Source: a virus. From it: a DNA stretch of 64,000 nucleotides. The translations under genes and the position numbers were made by a program. Positions 26,672 through 34,285 of the stretch are shown here, piece by piece; position 1 is the first letter of the stretch, and each line of letters opens with the position of its first letter. The DNA lies in the IMG/VR virus record IMGVR_UViG_3300024999_000029, positions 1 through 64,000 of that record; one strand, written 5' to 3'. The notes under the pieces were generated by a model, which saw only the letters and a list, made by a program, of their open reading frames with translations, was not told where the DNA came from and did no database searches.

Positions 26672-26860
26672 TTAACGTAAATTTTCTATCTCAAATCTCT
26701 TTAGTTCTTCTAGCAGTTCATTATCTTCAAAATAAAATGGGTCTCTTTCTAACCCGCCTAACCAATTATTAATAAATTGTCCAAATCTCCAGTCAGGTAC
26801 TTTTCTCCAAACTCTTTCAATTTCACCCAAGAATGGCATTATTCTATTTGGATCTCTCAC
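26672..26860 (-). CDS. Small conserved phage protein (GTG start)
   Basis: 62 residues beginning MRDPNRIMPFLGEIERVW from a GTG nine bases after TTGGAGG. The class 1 spacer CTAAAATATAAAA lies just before, so the longer frame upstream is not coding. The sequence matches a widespread phage family (PNRI...L..IE.IW...PD.R..Q). Function unknown. Confidence 0.72.
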   Translation of the reverse strand: MRDPNRIMPFLGEIERVWRKVPDWRFGQFINNWLGGLERDPFYFEDNELLEELKRFEIENLR

Positions 26861-26937
26861 AAAATTACCTCCAATCATTTTATATTTTAGATTATAGGCT
26901 ATATATAAACTCATTACAAGTCATTTTTAAAAGAATG

Positions 26938-26955
26938 GGGGTAAATTATTACCCC
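26938..26955 (-). terminator. Stem-loop after stop codon
   Basis: GGGGTAA and TTACCCC arms with a four-base loop, immediately after the stop of the gene at 26970. Fourth member of the post-stop palindrome set. No U-run. Confidence 0.4.
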
Positions 26956-26969
26956 AAAATAATCAAATT

Positions 26970-27185
26970 TTACGAATGCCCTAATTGCTCCCAATAATCA
27001 GCGTCTATTTTTTCTTTCTGTTGAATACTAAAGCCTTTGATATCATTGAAATTGAATACTATAACCATATAGCCATTGACTTCTTCTAAAGCTTTTTTAT
27101 TTGCAGATAATAGAACGCATAAAGCTTCCACCGCATCATCAATTTGCTGAGTGTTAACTAACAAAGAACAATTCGTTCTAAACAT
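26970..27185 (-). CDS. Hypothetical protein
   Basis: 71 residues, NNTQQIDDAVEALCVLLSANKK-like helical start and YMVIVFNF strand. Strong AGGAGG. Function unknown. Confidence 0.6.
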   Translation of the reverse strand: MFRTNCSLLVNTQQIDDAVEALCVLLSANKKALEEVNGYMVIVFNFNDIKGFSIQQKEKIDADYWEQLGHS

Positions 27186-27199
27186 TTTTTAACCTCCTT

Positions 27200-27388
27200 T
27201 TAATTAAACGTCATTTCAATATGGCAGTGGTTATCACTAAGCGAAGACACTAAAATAGTTGAATTTCCAAACTTTATTCGCTTGCAATCTCCGTTAATAA
27301 CCTCTACTTTCTTTAATTCATCAATTGTCCCCACAATTTTGATTAATTGTCTGGCTAATTTTCTTTCAACAACATCTTTTTCAATCAT
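27200..27388 (-). CDS. Hypothetical protein
   Basis: 62 residues with a basic N-terminus (KDVVERKLARQLIKIVG). Strong AGGAGG. Function unknown. It is separated from the preceding gene by an insertion sequence. Confidence 0.6.
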   Translation of the reverse strand: MIEKDVVERKLARQLIKIVGTIDELKKVEVINGDCKRIKFGNSTILVSSLSDNHCHIEMTFN

Positions 27389-27582
27389 TCCATCACCTCC
27401 TCGAAGTTAATAAACTCCAATTATTTTAAACGACTCACTTAAAGTGTATTTTATATTCAAAGGCTTTCGCCTGTTGCTTTTATTGTGACCAGTATGATCC
27501 TCTTAGCCTTTTCATTGTTGAAATGTAATTTTCTATGTATTTTTTGTAATTATAAGGCTCTTTCGATGGATTTATGTATACT

Positions 27583-27690
27583 GTGAACTACCACCACCTT
27601 AGAGGTGGATGGCTTCCTGCTCAATAATGCTAATGCACTAAGTATCAACAGGCTATCCCCGTAATCCCTACGGGTTTTTATATATTTACG
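27583..27690 (-). ncRNA. Putative omega RNA of TnpB
   Basis: Downstream of tnpB the strand has two stable hairpins, CCCGTA/TACGGG and CCACC/GGTGG, and ends GGTGGTAGTTCAC at the element border, the layout of omega RNA scaffolds. The guide would start AGTATACATAAATCC, the flanking DNA. Confidence 0.6.
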
Positions 27691-28804
27691 CTACTAAACT
27701 TAATATCCTAATTCCTTCTTCTCGTATATTCTTAGCTGCATTGTAATCTCTGTCTATAATAATCCCACATGATTTACATATCCACTCTCTATCAGATAAT
27801 TGCAATTCGTGATTTATTTCTCCGCAATCATTGCATGTTTTGCTAGAAGGATACCATTTATCAACCTTAACTAAATATTTACCTTCGTTCTCTAATTTAT
27901 ATTTAAGCATTGTGGTGAACATGCCCCATCCATTATCTGCAACACTCTTACCTAAATTCAAACACTGACTCATTGCTCTCATATTCAAATCTTCAATTAC
28001 AATTACATTATACTGATTAACTAATTCTCTTGATTTCTTATGAAGAAAATCTTTCCTACAATTAGCAACCTTTTCATGTAACTTAGCAACTTTAATTCTT
28101 TGTTTATTTCGGTTATTACTTCCTTTTTGCATTTTAGATAATTTGCGTTGTTCTTTTGCTAGTTGTTCTAATGTTTGACGATAGAATATTGGATATTCTG
28201 CCCTTATACCTTGATTGTCAGTATAAAGATTCTTCATATCCATATCTAATCCTATAACATTGTTTTTCTCTTTAGGTTGAACATACTGCTCAAATTCAAC
28301 TAATATACTTATATAATATTTTCCAGAAGGTGTTTTAGATATTGAACAAGACTTAATTTCTTGATTACTTGGAATTTCTCTATGTTGTACAATGTTGACC
28401 CAGCCAAGTTTAGGTAGTTTGACTTTCTTATTTTTAATTCTGATGTTTCCACCTTGATTATTTGTAGTATAAGAGTTTCTATCTTTATGCTTACTTTTGA
28501 ATTTAGGAAAGCCAACATTTTTGCATCTAAAGAAATTGACGTATGCTGTTTGTAAATTCATTTGGGCATTAGCTAGAGCCAAACTATCCACTTCTTTAAG
28601 CCATTCAAATTCTGCCTTATATTTAGCAGGAGTAGGATTCTTGTGTTTTTTTAATTCTTCTTTATTATCTTTATATTGTTCATATATATCTTTACGCTCT
28701 GCTAACATTTTATTATATACAAATCTAACACATCCAAAAGTTTTGCTAAATAATATTTCTTGTTCTTCATTAGGATATAGCCTAAATTTATAAGCTTTGT
28801 TCAT
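27686..28804 (-). CDS. tnpB: TnpB RNA-guided nuclease
   Basis: 372 residues. The N-terminus is a typical MNKAYKFRLYPNEEQ. RuvC motifs are GLDMDMKN (Asp), VIEDLNMRAM (Glu) and IDRDYNAAKN (Asp). Between the last two is a zinc finger CNDCGE...CKSCG. All catalytic residues are present, so it may still cut DNA matching its omega RNA guide next to a TTTAA-like TAM. AGGAGG precedes the ATG. It overlaps the tnpA remnant by 4 bases. Confidence 0.93.
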   Translation of the reverse strand: MNKAYKFRLYPNEEQEILFSKTFGCVRFVYNKMLAERKDIYEQYKDNKEELKKHKNPTPAKYKAEFEWLKEVDSLALANAQMNLQTAYVNFFRCKNVGFPKFKSKHKDRNSYTTNNQGGNIRIKNKKVKLPKLGWVNIVQHREIPSNQEIKSCSISKTPSGKYYISILVEFEQYVQPKEKNNVIGLDMDMKNLYTDNQGIRAEYPIFYRQTLEQLAKEQRKLSKMQKGSNNRNKQRIKVAKLHEKVANCRKDFLHKKSRELVNQYNVIVIEDLNMRAMSQCLNLGKSVADNGWGMFTTMLKYKLENEGKYLVKVDKWYPSSKTCNDCGEINHELQLSDREWICKSCGIIIDRDYNAAKNIREEGIRILSLVA

Positions 28805-29016
28805 ATCTTTTCACCTCCTTGATTTTCAATATATTTTTTAATTACATCAATAGGTACACCACCTGTAGTTATCAAACAAAAACTTCTTGACCAAAAATAC
28901 TCTTTCCATAATTGCTTTCTTATTTGAGGGTATTCCTTCTTAATTAATCTACTACTTGCACTTTTATAAGTATTAATAAATTTCGATATTTCAGTATTTG
29001 GATGTGCTTTGAACAA
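28801..29016 (-). pseudogene. TnpA (Y1 transposase) C-terminal remnant
   Basis: 71 codons matching the end of IS200/IS605 TnpA: ISKFINTYKSASSRLIKKEYPQI-like helix, LWKEYFWSRSFCLITTGG and the nucleophile region VIKKYIENQ. The HUH half is absent and the frame lacks a proper start, so it is inactive. Confidence 0.85.
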
Positions 29017-29099
29017 TCTAGTTTAGGTTAAACGGACTTTCACTCCATATTTCTTCAAATTTTCTTTTCATTTTTAACCTCACTATTTTATATTTTAGT

Positions 29100-29279
29100 T
29101 TATTGGATTATTTGTAAAATTTGATTTACTGCATCCTCTACGTTAATATTTCTTAGCTGTGCTTTTTTCTTCTGGATTTTTAAAGCTTTTACTCCACCGT
29201 CAGCATAGGAAGCATTAATGCTATTATTTTTCTTTAGTTTTTTAAGCCAATTTGGTTTATAAGTTAGTCTTCTACTCAT
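29100..29279 (-). CDS. Small basic protein
   Basis: 59 residues, MSRRLTYKPNWLKKLKKNNS and on, very basic. GGAG precedes the ATG. The stop is followed by the class 1 spacer. A nucleic-acid-binding role is possible but unproven. Confidence 0.55.
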   Translation of the reverse strand: MSRRLTYKPNWLKKLKKNNSINASYADGGVKALKIQKKKAQLRNINVEDAVNQILQIIQ

Positions 29280-29317
29280 ATATTTTCTCCAATATTACTT
29301 TAAAATTCTTCTTTGAA

Positions 29318-29680
29318 CTAAACTGATAAATCTACATTTAAACACTTTAATTTTCTCTGAAGTTCAACAATAACAGACTCTACGTCTTTTATGCTTTCTG
29401 GATTAATAGATACATTTATAGTTATGTTTGCTGATTCTTTCTTATTAAAATAACCACTATCTTCCGCAACTACAATCATATCATTTAAATAATCTCTTAT
29501 TTTAACAGCATTTTCTATTGAAAAAATTGTATTACAACCATCTGTTGATGAATTCATTAAGTAAAAACTACGTCCTTCACTAAGATTGTTGATATATGCC
29601 TCTTTGCTTTTAAAATTACAAGTCAATTCATATTTTTTATTATTTATTTCAATAAATGCACCGCTATCTTCTTTCCACAT
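29318..29680 (-). CDS. Hypothetical protein
   Basis: 120 residues, beta-rich first half (FIEINNKKYELTC), helical second half ending KLKCLNVDLSV. Strong AGGAG. Downstream of it no coding sequence occurs until the IS-interrupted region, and upstream is a structured RNA locus. Confidence 0.6.
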   Translation of the reverse strand: MWKEDSGAFIEINNKKYELTCNFKSKEAYINNLSEGRSFYLMNSSTDGCNTIFSIENAVKIRDYLNDMIVVAEDSGYFNKKESANITINVSINPESIKDVESVIVELQRKLKCLNVDLSV

Positions 29681-29729
29681 AATAATCTCCTTTGTGTTTT
29701 ATTTTTGTTTCAAACTGCTATTTTATGGT

Positions 29730-29947
29730 AATTTCATATCCTTTGTTCTACGCTTTAAATTTCTTAGTGACAAAGAATCAAATTTGTCACAATCCATTCT
29801 GGAGTTTCGTGTTGATTCCCAAAAAAACTCGAAGGAAGGTGTAGTCTTAACTGAATCCTATCTGCATTTCAGACTAAGTTACTTTACTAGCTTTGTCATC
29901 TGCCCTAATGGGTTGCGTTTAAAGTGTAGAGTAAAAGATATGAAATT
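29730..29947 (-). ncRNA. Structured RNA with 30-bp closing stem and kissing loops
   Basis: The arms 29918-29947 and 29730-29759 pair over 30 positions with only three mismatches. Enclosed are a perfect 8-bp hairpin (29767-29774 with 29783-29790), a 6-bp hairpin (29802-29807 with 29825-29830) and a third (29842-29847 with 29871-29876). Loops of the first two are complementary over 7 bases (29775-29781 with 29812-29818). No ORF of note. It is richer in G+C than its surroundings. Class unknown. Confidence 0.6.
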
Positions 29948-29965
29948 TCATTAAAATATTGTTTT

Positions 29966-30090
29966 GATTGTAATTCCCTCCCCTTACAACCATGATTGGT
30001 TAGCAGAGTTGCGAAACCAATCATTCCCTCGTCTAACTTAGTTAACATACTCGGACTCTGCTGTACCTAGTTAACATCATTAGACATGCC
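29966..30090 (-). ncRNA. Structured RNA with 8-base loop-loop complementarity
   Basis: Three hairpins in a row. A 7-8 bp stem lies at 29966-29991. A perfect 10-bp stem joins 29992-30001 and 30015-30024. A compound stem joins 30031-30036 with 30080-30085 and 30041-30046 with 30070-30075. Loop bases 30002-30009 (AGCAGAGT) are the exact complement of 30055-30062 in the third hairpin. It is probably part of one transcript with the element at 29730. Confidence 0.55.
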
Positions 30091-30123
30091 GTTTTACTAC
30101 AATATCATTGTTTTATTAAATTC

Positions 30124-30205
30124 TGGGGTGGGAAGGATTTGAACCTTCCTCAACGTAAAAAGCTTTTTACGTTTCGTACGCTGACCTACCGACAAGGACA
30201 CCCCA
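30124..30205 (-). tRNA. tRNA-like element, anticodon unresolved
   Basis: On the minus strand TGGGGTG and CACCCCA can pair as an acceptor, and GGAAGG TTCAAAT CCTTCC is a normal T-arm. The centre is atypical: a 22-base perfect palindrome (30152-30173) replaces a standard anticodon arm and the D-arm is weak. It may be a decayed class II tRNA or a tRNA mimic. No CCA is encoded. Confidence 0.4.
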
Positions 30206-30227
30206 TAAAACTCATCGTTTAAATTAA

Positions 30228-30342
30228 TTATGCGGGTAAGAAATTTCATCTTACATGACTAACATCTTCGTCTAGTTACACAACCACACAGGCTGCACAA
30301 AGTTCGTCAAGCTCCATAGCGTCTTATTCCGCCACCGCATAA
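30228..30342 (-). tRNA. tRNA-Leu-like degenerate element
   Basis: Ends pair perfectly over 8 bp (TTATGCGG with CCGCATAA). The 5' part GGTGGCGGAATAAGACGC matches the D-region of leucine tRNAs, and GTAAG/CTTAC next to the acceptor could be a T-stem, but its loop is not TTCAAAT. The centre is about 30 bases too long. Probably a decayed tRNA or a tRNA-like RNA domain. Confidence 0.35.
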
Positions 30343-30359
30343 AACTATTATTTTATATT

Positions 30360-30803
30360 CTATTTCTTATTGCCTACTTTACAAACCCCACTAAGATGAT
30401 CTACTTCATGACATATTATTCTAGCTTGCAATCCTTCGGCTTCTATTTCAGTTTCTTCACCATTCGGAAGATTAAATTTTACTTTAATGATTTCTGGTCT
30501 TTTTATTTTTCTATTTAATTTTGGATAACTTAAACATCCTTCAAATCCTTCAATTGAGCCTTCTCTATATATAATTATTGGATTTATTAAAGGTAGAATC
30601 GTTTCTGATTTTATATCAGTCACAATAATTACTCTTTTAGTTACTCCAATTTGAGGTGCAGCAAGACCAATCCCATCATTTTTCTTCATTGTATCTTCCA
30701 TGTCTTGAATTATGACTAACAATTCTTCATTATATTCGGTTATATCTTCACATTTTTGCTTTAATATTGGATTGTTAAACATACACAATGGTCGTACTGA
30801 CAT
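30360..30803 (-). CDS. def: Peptide deformylase
   Basis: 147 residues with all three motifs: GIGLAAPQIG (44-53), EGCLSYP with Cys90, and HEVDH with His132, Glu133 and His136, the iron ligands and base. Removes the formyl group from nascent proteins. The length is close to phage-type enzymes, which lack the C-terminal helix of cellular ones. It lies among RNA genes and may speed maturation of phage proteins. AAAGGAG precedes the ATG. Confidence 0.95.
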   Translation of the reverse strand: MSVRPLCMFNNPILKQKCEDITEYNEELLVIIQDMEDTMKKNDGIGLAAPQIGVTKRVIIVTDIKSETILPLINPIIIYREGSIEGFEGCLSYPKLNRKIKRPEIIKVKFNLPNGEETEIEAEGLQARIICHEVDHLSGVCKVGNKK

Positions 30804-30847
30804 GATATTTTCTCCTTTGCATGAAACCTGTCATTTATTTGCATTTC

Positions 30848-31027
30848 TTATACTACTTCAAAACAATTTATCATTAAATAATCTTCATATCCAAAAGGCA
30901 TTCCACATAATTGATATCTTCCTTCTTTATTAATTCCCATGAACATATATTGAACGCTTTTTCCTTCTCTTTTTTTATAAACCATTGTTTTTCGAGGCTC
31001 TAATTTATTCAATTGGTCTCTTGTCAT
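30848..31027 (-). CDS. Small hypothetical protein
   Basis: 59 residues with basic centre (YKKREGKSVQYMFMGINKEG). AAAGGA precedes the ATG. It looks like a small beta-sheet protein. Function unknown. Confidence 0.55.
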   Translation of the reverse strand: MTRDQLNKLEPRKTMVYKKREGKSVQYMFMGINKEGRYQLCGMPFGYEDYLMINCFEVV

Positions 31028-31074
31028 AGTTATTTCCTTTCATAGTTACCTTAAAATCTGCCCTTTAATCAAAC

Positions 31075-31470
31075 TTATTTTTTAATATTTGCTAAGTCTA
31101 TATCTATATTTTGTTTTATACTATTTGGTGGAATGTGAAATTTCCAATCATAAATATCTGCTAATTTAGTTTCATTGCATATTGATACCGCATATGGCTT
31201 TTCTATATTGACATCTTCATAAAAAAATATGTTTTTATATGGTAATTTAATAAGGGATGTCGCTCCAGTGCTGTCTCTTACATAAGCATAATAGTATATT
31301 TCTTCTTTTATTGTTGCTGACCAAATAAAGAATATACCTCCAGCAGAGGCTCCAATATTTGAATTATTTTCAAGAGCTATTAAATCATATCTGTTTTCAG
31401 TCGGCGACTCACATCCAAGTAGTTGTGTAGATAATATTATTATAAGTATTAATATCATTAATTTTTTCAT
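31075..31470 (-). CDS. Putative lipoprotein
   Basis: 131 residues. A signal peptide (MKKLMILILIIILSTQ) is followed by lipobox LLGC, so Cys19 would be lipidated and the protein anchored on the outer face of the membrane. The body is a small beta-rich domain without recognised family. Phage lipoproteins of this kind can block superinfection, which is only inferred here. Confidence 0.75.
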   Translation of the reverse strand: MKKLMILILIIILSTQLLGCESPTENRYDLIALENNSNIGASAGGIFFIWSATIKEEIYYYAYVRDSTGATSLIKLPYKNIFFYEDVNIEKPYAVSICNETKLADIYDWKFHIPPNSIKQNIDIDLANIKK

Positions 31471-31513
31471 AATTTCTCCTTTTCTATAAATTAAGCATTT
31501 CGTGGGAATTTGG

Positions 31514-31585
31514 AGACTCTAGTAGGACTTGAACCTACGATGATAGTTTTGCAGACTATCGCCTTACCATCTTGGCTATAGAGTC
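31514..31585 (-). tRNA. tRNA-Cys (GCA)
   Basis: A canonical 72-base cloverleaf: acceptor GACTCTA/TAGAGTC, D-arm GCC/GGC, anticodon arm ATAGT CTGCAAA ACTAT with anticodon GCA, and T-arm GTAGG TTCAAGT CCTAC. Discriminator T. CCA is not encoded. It decodes UGU/UGC, useful for a genome rich in cysteine-knuckle proteins. Confidence 0.95.
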
Positions 31586-31591
31586 ATATTA

Positions 31592-32100
31592 AATTGTGGC
31601 TGGCGGGATTGGCTACCCGCAATTGATGGTACTGTGGCTCTAATAATCTACACTAACGCTGCAATACGTTACACCTTTCGCCTAGGACTCTTGCCACCAT
31701 GTGGGTACATTCAGGATGTTCTCACGCCTCGATTATTAGTTTAACCACGCTTTCCACATCGGATTATTGTCTTGACCGCCTTTAAATTTGGCTACAGCCA
31801 CGTATTTCCAACCCTATAAACCCCATACTTTGTTCAAGCAGCTTCCGCAAACTTAGGTTAGTAAAATTAAGGAGGATTCGCACTTGTCGAGCGTTGATCC
31901 AATTTCTCACCTTAATTTAAGTTTTTATCTGTGCTGTCTAACGTTGACAAGTTCCAATATTTCACCACACAGATTTTTAGAGGGAATATAATTTACCTAC
32001 AAATCCCGACATCTAAACACATTAGCAATTTCCACTATCCAATGCCAAACTCAGTCAAGTGTTTCGCTTTCACAGTGGTTTGTGTCAGCTAGTTTAAGCA
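31592..32100 (-). ncRNA. Large ornate noncoding RNA (about 500 nt)
   Basis: About 510 bases without ORF, clearly richer in G+C than the flanks. Perfect helices include 31640-31648 with 31731-31739 (9 bp), 31864-31872 with 31910-31918 (9 bp), 31927-31933 with 31968-31974 (7 bp), 31699-31704 with 31754-31759 and 31603-31607 with 31616-31620. Bases 31882-31888 and 31946-31952, in separate hairpins, are complementary over 7. Size, phage setting and the adjacent tRNA recall GOLLD and ROOL RNAs, though I cannot match a consensus. Confidence 0.65.
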
Positions 32101-32110
32101 AAACTATCTT

Positions 32111-32626
32111 TTATCTTGATATTAAAAACTTATTAACTGCTTCCTCCACCTTATCTAATCCTTCTTCAACTGGTATATAAGCATCAAAGTTATAATAATC
32201 TAAATCTGTCTCACTTATATGATTCTGCTGTTCTTTTGATAATGGACTTACTAATCCTTTTCTAACTACTCTTACAGACATTTCTTCAAAATCTGGAGAA
32301 TTCATTATATTAACTTCATTCCTAAATCTTGTATCTGGAATGATAATCACATCATATTCTCTACCGAAAGTTTTAATAAACTCTCTTATAACATTAACCC
32401 AAACATCTAGATTTACATTTCTACCTTTGTCTGTACCAATTTCTTGCCACTTTGATCTATTTTCACTAGTCTTTTCACGTGTAGCTCCGAAATAATTTAC
32501 ACAACAGTCTTTTACGTAATCCGCATAATGTACTATTAATACCTTTTTACCTTCTTGTTCTAGACTATTTTTAATCATCATTGCAATTGTGTCTTTCCCT
32601 GACGTTGCCTTTCCCGAAATCTGCAT
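32111..32626 (-). CDS. Deoxynucleoside monophosphate kinase
   Basis: About 171 residues. P-loop GKATSGKDT near residue 5, HYADYVK, GTDKGR, IPDTRFRNE and SETDLDYYNFD follow the phage dNMP kinase family (T4 gp1-like). It phosphorylates dNMPs to dNDPs for DNA synthesis. The ATG at 32626 is preferred over a GTG that overlaps the AAGGTG ribosome site. Confidence 0.82.
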   Translation of the reverse strand: MQISGKATSGKDTIAMMIKNSLEQEGKKVLIVHYADYVKDCCVNYFGATREKTSENRSKWQEIGTDKGRNVNLDVWVNVIREFIKTFGREYDVIIIPDTRFRNEVNIMNSPDFEEMSVRVVRKGLVSPLSKEQQNHISETDLDYYNFDAYIPVEEGLDKVEEAVNKFLISR

Positions 32627-32656
32627 TATTAACGTCACCTTAACTAACCTCCACTT

Positions 32657-33286
32657 TTATATTTTATCTTTCAAAACGTAAACATCTAGTTTCCTTACTC
32701 CAAAATCCATAGCATCTGATTTATTATTCATATACACATCAATACAATTATTCTTTATTGCTCCTCCTCTATCTTCAGTTATAAATATTCCTTCATTCGG
32801 GTAATCTTTAAAGTATGGTATGTACACTTTAGTTCCAAACGGTATTTGTTTACCTGTTGCTATTGTTCTCCATTGCTTAACATATTTACCACTTGCAGTT
32901 ACTCCAAACGCAGGATCTGAAGGTTCTTTATCACATTCATAAGCTGTATAAGCAGTAACTTTCATTCTTGATTTTTCAATTATATCAAATCTATCAAAGC
33001 TACCTCTCGATGCTAATTTTACTTCTTTCTCTTTTATATTTTGCTTTATTGGTGTAACTATTGGTTCTTTTGCTTTTGGAATATCTAAGGATTCCTTAAC
33101 TTCAATATTTAATTTAGGTGCTGGATTAACTACTTTTTCGATACCATTCTTGATACTTTGGAAAACTAGCAACGATGCTGCTGTCAATATGATTGCTATA
33201 ATAAATGAGAATCTTTTTAAGTCACGTATTCTTATTCCGTATTTTCGATTTGTTTTTAGAGATTTGAATATTAGTTTTTTGAACAT
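32657..33286 (-). CDS. 3D-domain cell-wall protein
   Basis: 209 residues. A basic N-terminus precedes a membrane segment at about 27-47 and a spacer of about 60 residues. The C-terminal 3D domain has DPAFGVTASGK, IPFGTKVYIP, EDRGGAI and IDVYM with the three conserved aspartates. Such domains (RpfB, YabE, MltA-like folds) cleave peptidoglycan. It has its own consensus promoter, so it may act in lysis or wall remodelling outside the membrane. Confidence 0.87.
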   Translation of the reverse strand: MFKKLIFKSLKTNRKYGIRIRDLKRFSFIIAIILTAASLLVFQSIKNGIEKVVNPAPKLNIEVKESLDIPKAKEPIVTPIKQNIKEKEVKLASRGSFDRFDIIEKSRMKVTAYTAYECDKEPSDPAFGVTASGKYVKQWRTIATGKQIPFGTKVYIPYFKDYPNEGIFITEDRGGAIKNNCIDVYMNNKSDAMDFGVRKLDVYVLKDKI

Positions 33287-33313
33287 TACTTTTATCCCCT
33301 CCCTTCATTTAAG

Positions 33314-33342
33314 ATTATACATGAATCATTTGCCAGTGTCAA
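33314..33342 (-). promoter_or_regulatory. Consensus SigA promoter
   Basis: TTGACA (33337-33342), exactly 17 bases, TATAAT (33314-33319). Drives the 3D-domain gene starting at 33286. CTAAAATATAAAA lies just upstream of the -35, as at 4803 and 43397. Confidence 0.88.
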
Positions 33343-33372
33343 TAACTATTTTATATTTTAGTTCTATTATTT

Positions 33373-34041
33373 TTAAATTATTACTCTCTCAAAGTCCAAT
33401 GTCTCAGTATCTATCATCCAACCTCTTAATTCATTTCTTTCGTACCTACAGGCACAATTAAATATCATTGTCTCATCTATTTTATCAACTCCAAATGCCT
33501 CATGAATATGCCCGCATAACCATATTTTAGGTTGCTTTTCTACTATTATTTCCCTTACGCTCTTACTACCAACTTCTCTACCATCATTGCACTTGTCCAA
33601 ACATTTATATGGAGGATCATGAGCAACTACAATTGATTGATTATCTATCTGCAATTTACTTAATTCATAGAATATTTTATTTTCATTAGCTTCTCTATTA
33701 GTTGTAAATGGCGTAATATGCACTAATTCAAATGGTACTAAAAATTGTTTTGTGTAGTGACAATTTGGCAAATAACTTAAATCATAACTGTCTGCTTCAA
33801 GCCAATCATCGTTCCCCAAAATATAGTATGTTCGATATTTATCTGATTGCAATATATTTAATATATCGTATAAGTCTTGTTTTTGTTTTTTACCAAATTC
33901 TAATAATGTTCCTCCCCAATTTTTCCCACCAATATCTCCACAAATTATTAATTCTTCAATATCTGATGTGTTTAAAAATTCTTTAAGGCTATGTGCAATT
34001 GTATGATTGCCGTGTATATCACTAGTTGCAAAGATTTTCAT
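33373..34041 (-). CDS. Calcineurin-like metallophosphoesterase
   Basis: 222 residues with all family motifs in order: SDIHGNH (D8, H10), CGDIGG, LGNDDW, VAHDPP and CGHIHEAFG. These place two metal ions that hydrolyse phosphoesters. The N instead of GNHD's H/D order (GNDD) is a common variant. Substrate unknown. Nucleotide signals, RNA ends or polynucleotide phosphate are possible. Its ribosome site is weak. Confidence 0.87.
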   Translation of the reverse strand: MKIFATSDIHGNHTIAHSLKEFLNTSDIEELIICGDIGGKNWGGTLLEFGKKQKQDLYDILNILQSDKYRTYYILGNDDWLEADSYDLSYLPNCHYTKQFLVPFELVHITPFTTNREANENKIFYELSKLQIDNQSIVVAHDPPYKCLDKCNDGREVGSKSVREIIVEKQPKIWLCGHIHEAFGVDKIDETMIFNCACRYERNELRGWMIDTETLDFERVII

Positions 34042-34057
34042 TTTTTATACCCCGTTA

Positions 34058-34255
34058 TTACTCAAATTTTGATTTTCTTAATAAATCGTATTCCTTTTCA
34101 GGTATCTCTATCGCTTCAGTTAAAACTATATTATCAACATTATAAGTTTTAATTTTATCTTTATAATCATGTAAAAATTTAATGTCCCTGTATTGACAGC
34201 TGCATATTCCTATTAATTCCCTATTTTCCTTTACTTCTTTAAAATATTTATGCAT
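34058..34255 (-). CDS. Hypothetical protein
   Basis: 65 residues with a CSC near residue 18 and otherwise charged helices. AAAGG precedes the ATG. Function unknown. Confidence 0.6.
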   Translation of the reverse strand: MHKYFKEVKENRELIGICSCQYRDIKFLHDYKDKIKTYNVDNIVLTEAIEIPEKEYDLLRKSKFE

Positions 34256-34285
34256 AATTTTTACCTTTCTATTAAAATTGCCGTT

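Larger units (their letters stand above)
27583..29027 (-). mobile_element. IS200/IS605-family element, decayed
   Basis: About 1445 bp containing a full tnpB and only the 3' part of tnpA. The left flank ends TTTAA and the right end reads GTAGTTCAC. Both agree with insertion 3' of a TTTAA-like site and no target duplication. The usual left-end hairpin and tnpA N-terminus are missing, so the element can no longer transpose alone. Confidence 0.82.
27480..29071 (-). pseudogene. Small gene interrupted by the IS element
   Basis: Upstream of the IS an ATG at 29071 opens MKRKFEEIWSESPF. Downstream an open frame VYINPSKEPYNYKKY and on runs to a stop at 27480. Removing 27583-29027 joins them in frame through one lysine codon, giving about 48 residues. 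This supports a precise insertion into a small gene of unknown function. Confidence 0.6.

Noticed and set aside
29586-29954. Plus-strand ORF across 29586-29954
   Set aside because: It covers the structured RNA and the 5' part of a good minus-strand gene, with no ribosome site or recognisable domain.
30152-30173. Palindrome considered as a terminator
   Set aside because: It sits inside a tRNA-like acceptor/T-arm frame and is not followed by a U-run.
31592-32100. RNase P RNA or tmRNA
   Set aside because: Neither the P4 core sequences of RNase P nor a tRNA-Ala-like end and tag ORF of tmRNA could be found.
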